Below, one piece after another: positions 1 to 4,297 of a stretch of 7,266 bases of DNA (the stretch's first letter is position 1; every line of letters starts with the position of its first letter). This stretch comes from an uncultured Collinsella sp. (lineage in GTDB: Bacteria > Actinomycetota > Coriobacteriia > Coriobacteriales > Coriobacteriaceae): contig URRT01000091.1 in NCBI GenBank assembly GCA_900550355.1, positions 1 to 7,266 on the forward strand. Direction: 5' to 3'. The position numbers and the translations under genes are program-made. Below the pieces are notes generated by a model, which searched no databases, was not told the origin of the DNA, and saw nothing but the letters and a program-made list of their open reading frames with translations.

Positions 1-996
1 GAAGTCGGCGCCGGAGCTGGCGGAGATAGCGCCGCCGATGGCAGCGGTGATGTGGTCGTAGCCCACGCCGATATCGGTCACCAGCGGCCCGAGCACATAG
101 AACGGGGCGTTGTGGCACAGGCGCTTCTGCAGTTTCATGTTGGCGGCGATCTCGTCGAGCGCCATGTGGCCCGGACCCTCGACCATAACCTGGACGCCGG
201 CGGCCCATGCGCGCTTGCACAGCTTGCCCAGCTCGATCATCTCGGCGGTCTCGGTGGCGTCGTTGGAGTCGTAGAGGCAGCCCGGGCGACAGGAGTCGCC
301 GAGCGAAATCGTCACGTCGTACTCGTGGCAGATTTCGAGCAGCTCGCCGTAGAACTCATAGAACGGGTTCTCGTTACCGGTGACCTCCATCCAGCCAAAC
401 AGCAGCGAGCCGCCGCGGCTCACGATGTTCATGAGGCGGCCGGTCTCCTTAAAGGTCTTTGTGACCGACTTGTTGATGCCGCAGTGGATGGTCATAAAGT
501 CCACGCCGTCCTCGGCGTGCGCGCGCACGACCTCGAACAGGTCGTCCTTGGTAAGCTTGACCAGCGGCTTTTCCATGTAGCCGATGGCGTCGTACATGGG
601 GACGGTACCTACCATGAGCGGCGTCTCGTCGATGAGCTGCTGGCGGAACTGGCGCGTCTTGCCCGAGTTGGAGAGGTCCATGATGGCGTCGGCGCCAAAG
701 TCCTCGGCGATCTTGACCTTCTTCCATTCCTCGGCGGCATCGGCCTTGTCGCCCGAGATGCCCAAGTTCACGTTGACCTTGGTGGACAGGCCCTCACCGA
801 CGCCAAAGGCGCGCATGCCTTTTTTGATGTGCACGATGTTGGCAGGTATGGCGATGCGGCCGTCGGCCACGCGCTCGCGGATGTACTCGGGGTCGCGATG
901 CTCGCGCTCGGCGACCTCCTTCATCTGCGGTGTGATCTGCCCGGCGCGGGCGAAGTCGATTTGCGTGACGAGCTTGGGCTCGGTCTGTGTGCTCAT
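1..996 (-). CDS. thiC: Phosphomethylpyrimidine synthase ThiC, N-terminal 332 residues (cut by window edge)
   Basis: ThiC is a cytosolic radical-SAM enzyme that rearranges 5-aminoimidazole ribotide into HMP phosphate, the pyrimidine half of thiamine. The visible part begins MSTQTEPKLVTQ and carries family blocks in the expected order: IAIPAN near residue 45, KVNVNLGISGDK near 72, MDLSNSGKT near 105, GTVPMYDAIGY near 130, MTIHCG near 163, NIVSRGGSLLFGWME near 185, ISLGDSCRPGC near 230, VQVMVEGPGH near 270 and APFYVLGPLVTDIGVGYDHI near 300. The GK-T and SCRPGC variants match the short (about 430-residue) clostridial-type ThiC rather than the 630-residue enterobacterial form. The C-terminal CX2CX4C iron-sulfur motif is expected to lie beyond the left edge. 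The ATG at 996 is chosen because the riboswitch ends five bases upstream and a GGGAG Shine-Dalgarno lies 8 bases before it. Paralogous 5-hydroxybenzimidazole synthases are an alternative, but the TPP riboswitch argues for ThiC. Confidence 0.96.
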   Translation of the reverse strand, partial: MSTQTEPKLVTQIDFARAGQITPQMKEVAEREHRDPEYIRERVADGRIAIPANIVHIKKGMRAFGVGEGLSTKVNVNLGISGDKADAAEEWKKVKIAEDFGADAIMDLSNSGKTRQFRQQLIDETPLMVGTVPMYDAIGYMEKPLVKLTKDDLFEVVRAHAEDGVDFMTIHCGINKSVTKTFKETGRLMNIVSRGGSLLFGWMEVTGNENPFYEFYGELLEICHEYDVTISLGDSCRPGCLYDSNDATETAEMIELGKLCKRAWAAGVQVMVEGPGHMALDEIAANMKLQKRLCHNAPFYVLGPLVTDIGVGYDHITAAIGGAISASSGADF

Positions 997-1000
997 TGGC

Positions 1001-1095
1001 ACGGCTCCCTTCGTTGGCATTACCCATATCAGGTTTGCGGGTCAGGGCGGGCGCGCCCAATCTCAGCCTGCCGTCTTGTCCTGCAAGCCCCCCGT
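1001..1095 (-). promoter_or_regulatory. TPP (thiamine pyrophosphate) riboswitch upstream of thiC
   Basis: Read on the minus strand, the segment contains the two signature blocks of the TPP/THI element: GGCTGAGA, and ACCTGATATGGGTAATGCCA followed by ACGAAGGGAG. Stems can be drawn by eye. P1 is ACGG (1095-1092) with CCGT (1004-1001). P3 is GCTTGC with GCAGGC just before TGAGA. P5 is TGG with CCA around GTAATG. P4 is CCT with AGG. The purine tract AAGGGAG (1011-1005) is part of the aptamer core and is also the best Shine-Dalgarno for the ATG at 996. No separate expression platform fits between P1 and the start codon. Ligand binding would therefore be expected to hide the ribosome-binding site directly and lower thiC translation when thiamine pyrophosphate is plentiful; that mechanism is inferred. 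Confidence 0.96.
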
Positions 1096-1111
1096 TTATG
1101 TAATGGGCTCA

Positions 1112-1117
1112 AGTATA
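1112..1117 (-). promoter_or_regulatory. Candidate -10 box for thiC
   Basis: On the minus strand TATACT occurs in the context CGAGCTATACTTGAG. It would start transcription near 1105, about ten bases before the P1 stem of the TPP riboswitch, which is the spacing expected for a riboswitch leader. No good -35 hexamer is seen 16-18 bases upstream, so the assignment rests on the -10 match and position only. Confidence 0.45.
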
Positions 1118-1155
1118 GCTCGAATGGGTACGATTGGCCTAACGAGCGTGCCTGT

Positions 1156-1162
1156 GAGGAGG
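1156..1162 (+). promoter_or_regulatory. Ribosome-binding site fixing the start at 1168
   Basis: GAGGAGG lies 5 bases before ATG 1168. The same reading frame stays open far upstream, across the antisense of thiC and its riboswitch, so this Shine-Dalgarno is what places the true start at 1168. Confidence 0.8.
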
Positions 1163-1167
1163 CGAAC

Positions 1168-1689
1168 ATGGAAGACAAGCATCTATATCGAGAGACGCAA
1201 TGGGATGTATCGGCCGAGGAAAGCCGCGCGCACCATGGCCTTGTCGCGATCGGTTTTGCGGTGCTTGCCGTGCTGGTGATTGCCTTTTGTATCTGGACGT
1301 TTGGTGGTCGCGGCGGCGCTGCATGGGAGTTCGAGGCTGATGATAGCCTACCGATTATGACGGTGAGGAGTACTGGCGGTAATGCCAATACGCTCGCCGT
1401 TCCGGGCGATTATTGGTACCCGTGCGATGAGTTTGTGCAGTTGCAGCTGAGTGGTGGGTCTATTCCTGGTGAGGAAATCGAACGCGTGACGTATGATGCG
1501 ACGTTCAAAACGTTGACGGTGAAGCTCAAAGATCAAGGGGATGTGCCCACGACGATGGATATCGCGCTGACGGAATGGCGCCTGGAGCCCCCGTCGGGTG
1601 TTGCGGTGTCCGAGGTCGAGCACGTCAAGATTGTCTATCAGGACGGTTCGACAAACGGGATTGCAAAGGCCGACGGTCTAGCAGAATAG
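1168..1689 (+). CDS. Hypothetical single-pass membrane protein, 173 aa
   Basis: I do not recognise this protein. It has a short polar N-terminus (residues 1-23, ending RAHH), one strongly hydrophobic segment (about 24-45, GLVAIGFAVLAVLVIAFCIW within it) and then a glycine/arginine linker GGRGG. A soluble domain of about 120 residues follows, rich in beta-type residues and acidic side chains, with one cysteine at YWYPCDEF. There is no signal-peptidase site and no clear lipobox; IAFC has phenylalanine where glycine or alanine is needed. An uncleaved anchor with the C-terminal domain outside the cell is the likely arrangement, but topology is inferred. The ATG is chosen for its GAGGAGG Shine-Dalgarno and because coding character begins there. 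It is divergent from thiC and convergent with yaaA, so it is probably monocistronic. Codon use is less GC-biased than in polA or the aminopeptidase gene, as is common for small lineage-specific genes. Confidence 0.8.
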   Translation: MEDKHLYRETQWDVSAEESRAHHGLVAIGFAVLAVLVIAFCIWTFGGRGGAAWEFEADDSLPIMTVRSTGGNANTLAVPGDYWYPCDEFVQLQLSGGSIPGEEIERVTYDATFKTLTVKLKDQGDVPTTMDIALTEWRLEPPSGVAVSEVEHVKIVYQDGSTNGIAKADGLAE

Positions 1690-1714
1690 GTGTCGAGCCT
1701 AGCAGCCAATTCAT

Positions 1715-1780
1715 AAAAGTTGCGGTGGAATAGTTCCTGATTGTGCGAAAAAGGCTCAAATAGGAATTATTCCACCGCAA
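1715..1780 (-). terminator. Possible terminator downstream of yaaA
   Basis: On the minus strand a 19-bp stem with a 23-base loop starts 43 bases after the yaaA stop and is followed by CTTTTATG, a short T run (1718-1715). This could end yaaA transcription. The plus-strand side has no T tract (GTTATATAG), so for the convergent gene ending at 1689 the hairpin would at best slow polymerase. The T run is short and the stem is moderately GC-rich only at its base. Confidence 0.5.
1720..1780. repeat. Palindromic repeat copy 1 (TTGCGGTGGAATA stem)
   Basis: The left arm 1720-1738 reads ttgcggtggaatagttcct and the right arm 1762-1780 reads aggaattattccaccgcaa. They are reverse complements over 19 bases with a single difference, and that position can form a G-U pair in RNA. 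The outer 13 bases, TTGCGGTGGAATA, reappear as the arms of the second palindrome at 2654-2720, on the other side of yaaA. The inner stem and loop differ between copies, as in a dispersed palindromic element whose base is conserved. Confidence 0.8.
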
Positions 1781-1823
1781 GTTATATAGAGAAGGCTGAG
1801 CGGGTCAGTGTTGGGTGCCGGCT

Positions 1824-2633
1824 CTAGAGCATCTGTTCGTTGATGAACATGAGGGTGCCTAGGTATGAGAGCTCGGGGACGTGGCGATAGCCGATGTTGA
1901 ATGCGGTAAGTTCGCTTGCATCCTCGAGCTTGTTTTCTGCCATCCACCGCACCATGGAGCCGCGCGCCTTTTTGCTGGCGGTCGACCGTTGGATGGGCTT
2001 CCCGTTGCGGATACCCTCGCCAAAGAGGCACGTGACGGCTGTGGCGTCGCCCGCGAGGTGGGGCAGAACGGCTTTGGCATACTCTACGCTGGCGAGGTTG
2101 ACGATCGTGGTGTTTGAACCTGCCGGGGCGATAGCCCGCGCGAGCTTATCGCTCCAAAATGCGTAGAGGTCTCGGGCACCGTCGACGACAAGCTTCGCGC
2201 CCATCTCCAGCCGATACGGTTCGACGGCATGAAAGGGACGAACGCACCCGTAGAGGCCGGAGAGGATCCACAGATGGTCTTGCAGCCATGCGAGCTGCGC
2301 GGAATCCATCACCTCGGGTGCCATGCTCTGGTATTGAATGCCGTGATAGGACATGGCGGCAGGGGAGAGGTGACGGGCGAGTGCGGGATTGTCGAGATCG
2401 CCGCTTTTCAGGATGGGCCCGAACTCATGCAGGGTGTTGAGGCAAGGTCCCAGCAGTTTGTCGCTCACGTTCCACAGCGCCTGCAGGCCGCCGCTGCCTT
2501 CATTCCGCTCGATATCTAGCAGTGCGCGGTGGAGGCGAGCCGTCTCGCGCACAAAGGGTGGGATGCCCAGGACTTCAAAAGCATCTTGGGCCGCGCGCAT
2601 CTGTTTGGCGGGCGAAATGATGACCTGCAGCAT
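1824..2633 (-). CDS. yaaA: YaaA/DUF328 family peroxide stress protein
   Basis: The 269-residue product belongs to the YaaA (DUF328/UPF0246) family. In E. coli this protein limits DNA and protein damage during hydrogen peroxide stress by lowering free iron, and the family fold binds DNA. Visible family signatures are IISPAKQM at residues 5-12, LSPAAMSYHGIQYQSM at 89-104, WILSGLYGCVRPFHAVEPYR at 122-141 followed by LEMGAKL, LYAFWSDKL near 155-165, NLASVEYAKAV near 185, and a C-terminal block with KKARGSMVRWM. Its length is close to the usual 240-260 residues. The frame is open well upstream, but ATG 2633 is chosen because MLQVIISPAK is the family N-terminus and AGAGGAGA sits just before it. It lies 100 bp downstream of the co-directional aminopeptidase gene, with a hairpin between them. 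No strong independent promoter is visible, so read-through may contribute to its expression. Confidence 0.95.
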   Translation of the reverse strand: MLQVIISPAKQMRAAQDAFEVLGIPPFVRETARLHRALLDIERNEGSGGLQALWNVSDKLLGPCLNTLHEFGPILKSGDLDNPALARHLSPAAMSYHGIQYQSMAPEVMDSAQLAWLQDHLWILSGLYGCVRPFHAVEPYRLEMGAKLVVDGARDLYAFWSDKLARAIAPAGSNTTIVNLASVEYAKAVLPHLAGDATAVTCLFGEGIRNGKPIQRSTASKKARGSMVRWMAENKLEDASELTAFNIGYRHVPELSYLGTLMFINEQML

Positions 2634-2637
2634 GGGC

Positions 2638-2645
2638 TCTCCTCT
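2638..2645 (-). promoter_or_regulatory. Ribosome-binding site of yaaA
   Basis: AGAGGAGA on the minus strand, with its GGAG core five bases before ATG 2633. It begins only three bases after the T tract of the upstream hairpin, so the hairpin base and the ribosome-binding site are nearly contiguous. It selects ATG 2633 over in-frame upstream starts. Confidence 0.8.
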
Positions 2646-2648
2646 GCC

Positions 2649-2720
2649 AAAAAAGTTGCGGTGGAATACGGTCTGTTTTGGCTGTTTATGGGCCAGTTTA
2701 GTCCGTATTTCACCGCAACT
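2649..2720 (-). terminator. Rho-independent-type terminator after the M18 aminopeptidase gene
   Basis: On the minus strand an 18-bp stem (2720-2703 with 2671-2654) begins 13 bases after the aminopeptidase stop codon and runs straight into TTTTTT (2654-2649). This is the classical terminator layout, except that the loop is long at 31 bases. A second small hairpin, TGGC with GCCA, can form within that loop. Because yaaA starts at 2633, the hairpin also sits in the yaaA leader. Confidence 0.7.
2654..2720. repeat. Palindromic repeat copy 2 (TTGCGGTGGAATA stem)
   Basis: The left arm 2654-2671 reads agttgcggtggaatacgg and the right arm 2703-2720 is its reverse complement except at one position (left G2664 facing T2710), which can pair as G-U in RNA. 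The outer stem TTGCGGTGGAATA is identical to the stem of copy 1 at 1720-1780, while the apical stem (CGG here, GTTCCT there) and the loop are unrelated. Identical arms in two unrelated terminator positions point to a repeat family rather than chance terminators. Confidence 0.8.
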
Positions 2721-2733
2721 GATGAAGGGTTGG

Positions 2734-4131
2734 TTAGGCTCGCTCGATGAAGGCCTTGTAACCGCGATATGCCTCGTAGATGTCGGCCTTGTTGGCGACC
2801 TCCCACAGGGCGTGCATGGACAGGACGGCAACGCCGGAGTCGATGACGTTCATGCCGTACTTGGCCATGATGTAGGCGATGGTGCCGCCGCCACCAGCGT
2901 TGACGCGGCCGAGCTCGCAGGTCTGGAAGTCCACGCCGGCCTCGTCCATGATGTCGCGGACGAGGGCCACATACTCGGCGTCGGCGTCGTTAGAGCCGCC
3001 CTTGCCGCGGCTGCCCGTGTACTTGTTAAAGCACAGGCCGCGACCCATGAAGGCGGCGTTCTTGGTCTCGAACTTGCCGGCATAGCCCGGGTCGAAGCCG
3101 GCGGACACGTCGGAGGAGAGCATACGGCTGCGGGCGAGCGCGCGGCGCAGAGCCAGCGGGCTGTCCTCGCCGGCGAGCATCATGATCTCGGCGACGGTGT
3201 TCTCGAAGAAGCGACTCGTCATGCCGGTGGCACCCACGGAACCGATCTCCTCCTTGTCGACGATGAGCGTGATGCTCGTGCGCTCCACGTTGGTGACGTT
3301 GATCTGGGCGAGCATGGAGGGGTAGGCACAGACGCGGTCGTCATGGCCATAGCCCAGAATCATGGAGCGGTCGAGGCCCATGTCGCGGGCGGGGCCGGCG
3401 GGCACGACCTCGATCTCGGCGGAGAGGAAGTCCTCCTCCTCGACGTCGTACTGCTCCTTGAGGATATCCAGGAACATCTGCTTGACGGGCTCCTTGGGGG
3501 CGTCCTTGTCGTCCTCATCGAACTTGACGGGACGGCCGCCCACGATCACGTCGAGGATCTCGGCGTCGACGGCGTCTTTGGCAGGCTTAGACATCTGCTC
3601 GCTCGAGAGATGGATCAGCAGGTCGGAGATGGTAAAGACAGGATCGTCCGCCTTGTCGCCGATATTGATGTCGACGGTGGTACCGTCCTTTTTGCAGATG
3701 ACGCCCACGAGTGCGAGCGGGGAGGCTACCCAGTGGTAGCTCTTGACGCCGCCGTAGTAGTGCGTGTCGAGATAAGCCATGTCGCCGGCCTCGAAGGCGG
3801 GGTTCTGCTTAAGGTCCAGGCGCGGCGAGTCCACGTGCGCGCCCAGGATGTTAAAGCCCTGCTCGAGCGGGGCGGTGCCCAGATTGACGAGCATAAGGTC
3901 CTTGCCGTGGTTAGCGGCATACACCTTGTCGCCTGCCTTAAGCTCGCGGCCTGCGGCGATTACGGTCTCCAGGTCGACGTATCCCGCCTCCTCGGCCATC
4001 TTGATGCCGGCCTTGACGCACAGGCGCTCGGTCTTGTTCTCACTCAAAAACTGCTTATAGCCGCGGCAAAGCTCCTCGAGCTCCTCGATTTGCTGCGGCG
4101 TGTACTTTTTCCATGCGCAGGGACGCTCCAT
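2734..4131 (-). CDS. M18 family metallo-aminopeptidase
   Basis: A complete 465-residue cytosolic aminopeptidase of the M18 family, which removes N-terminal residues from peptides using a two-zinc centre. The metal and catalytic motifs are intact: H99 and D101 in AHVDSPRLDLK, D264 in GHDDRVCAYPS, adjacent glutamates E294 and E295 in DKEEIGSVGA, and H440 in SMHALWEVANKAD. The order and spacing match the family, as does the length (usually 430-470). Features such as LSENKTER near residue 29 and YYGGVKSYHW resemble the type 1 (ApeA-like) group more than type 2, but I do not assign a symbol. ATG 4131 is chosen because AAAGGAG (4146-4140) lies 8 bases upstream; an in-frame ATG further upstream lies in promoter sequence and has no ribosome-binding site. 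Transcription likely starts from an extended -10 at 4181-4186 and ends at the hairpin before yaaA. It is divergent from polA. Confidence 0.95.
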   Translation of the reverse strand: MERPCAWKKYTPQQIEELEELCRGYKQFLSENKTERLCVKAGIKMAEEAGYVDLETVIAAGRELKAGDKVYAANHGKDLMLVNLGTAPLEQGFNILGAHVDSPRLDLKQNPAFEAGDMAYLDTHYYGGVKSYHWVASPLALVGVICKKDGTTVDINIGDKADDPVFTISDLLIHLSSEQMSKPAKDAVDAEILDVIVGGRPVKFDEDDKDAPKEPVKQMFLDILKEQYDVEEEDFLSAEIEVVPAGPARDMGLDRSMILGYGHDDRVCAYPSMLAQINVTNVERTSITLIVDKEEIGSVGATGMTSRFFENTVAEIMMLAGEDSPLALRRALARSRMLSSDVSAGFDPGYAGKFETKNAAFMGRGLCFNKYTGSRGKGGSNDADAEYVALVRDIMDEAGVDFQTCELGRVNAGGGGTIAYIMAKYGMNVIDSGVAVLSMHALWEVANKADIYEAYRGYKAFIERA

Positions 4132-4139
4132 GACGCAGG

Positions 4140-4146
4140 CTCCTTT
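4140..4146 (-). promoter_or_regulatory. Ribosome-binding site of the M18 aminopeptidase gene
   Basis: AAAGGAG on the minus strand, 8 bases before ATG 4131. The reading frame is open for almost 600 bases further upstream, over the 5' part of polA, so this site decides the start. Confidence 0.85.
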
Positions 4147-4170
4147 CGGATCGATCGTGCTGGTTGATGT

Positions 4171-4205
4171 ACCGTGAGCCATCGTATCACGCGCGGGCTC
4201 ACGGT
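4171..4205. repeat. Perfect 10-bp inverted repeat around the aminopeptidase promoter
   Basis: ACCGTGAGCC (4171-4180) and GGCTCACGGT (4196-4205) are exact reverse complements separated by 15 bases. The spacer contains the putative -10 element of the minus-strand promoter. It could be an operator bound by a dimeric regulator or a hairpin; no T tract follows on either strand, so a terminator is unlikely. Confidence 0.75.
4181..4189 (-). promoter_or_regulatory. Candidate extended -10 promoter of the M18 aminopeptidase gene
   Basis: TGATACGAT on the minus strand fits the extended -10 form TGnTAnnnT. It places the transcript start near 4174 and gives a leader of about 43 bases. No convincing -35 hexamer is present 17 bases further up (CGCCAC), which an extended -10 can compensate for. 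Confidence 0.5.
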
Positions 4206-4249
4206 GGCGGGGGAGCTTGATGTGAGGTGGCCGCGGGGCGGGGAGCGTG

Positions 4250-4255
4250 TAAACT
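4250..4255 (+). promoter_or_regulatory. Candidate -10 box for polA
   Basis: TAAACT lies 43 bases before the polA start, in GCGTGTAAACTGGAG. The -35 region at normal spacing (GTGGCC) is poor, so this is a weak call based on position in the short divergent intergenic region. Confidence 0.3.
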
Positions 4256-4297
4256 GGAGTGAGCAAACCGTGCCCAGCCCAAAGCGAGGTATTCAAT

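Noticed and set aside
1..996. 5-hydroxybenzimidazole synthase (BzaF-like) instead of ThiC
   Set aside because: These are close paralogues, but a canonical TPP riboswitch directly controls this gene, which fits thiamine rather than cobalamin-base synthesis.
52..1167. Long plus-strand open frame running into the membrane protein gene
   Set aside because: It is antisense to thiC and its riboswitch. Its translation is Val/Ala/Gly/His-rich low-complexity sequence typical of the opposite strand of a GC-rich gene, and a strong ribosome-binding site starts the real gene at 1168.
1720..2720. Composite transposon or insertion sequence bounded by inverted repeats around yaaA
   Set aside because: There is no transposase, and each end is a complete palindrome on its own rather than a single terminal repeat. 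No target-site duplication was recognised, and yaaA looks like a normal resident gene.
2634..2831. N-terminal extension of the yaaA frame
   Set aside because: It runs through the hairpin and into the 3' end of the aminopeptidase gene. The YaaA family starts at the MLQVIISPAK segment, which has its own ribosome-binding site.
2389..4167. 592-codon plus-strand open frame
   Set aside because: It lies opposite the 3' part of yaaA... through the M18 gene, both of which have full family motifs on the minus strand. It has no ribosome-binding site and only Val/Gly/Asp/Ala/Leu/His-rich composition.
4217..4255. TTGATG (4217-4222) as a -35 paired with TAAACT for polA
   Set aside because: The spacer would be 27 bases, far beyond the usable 16-18.
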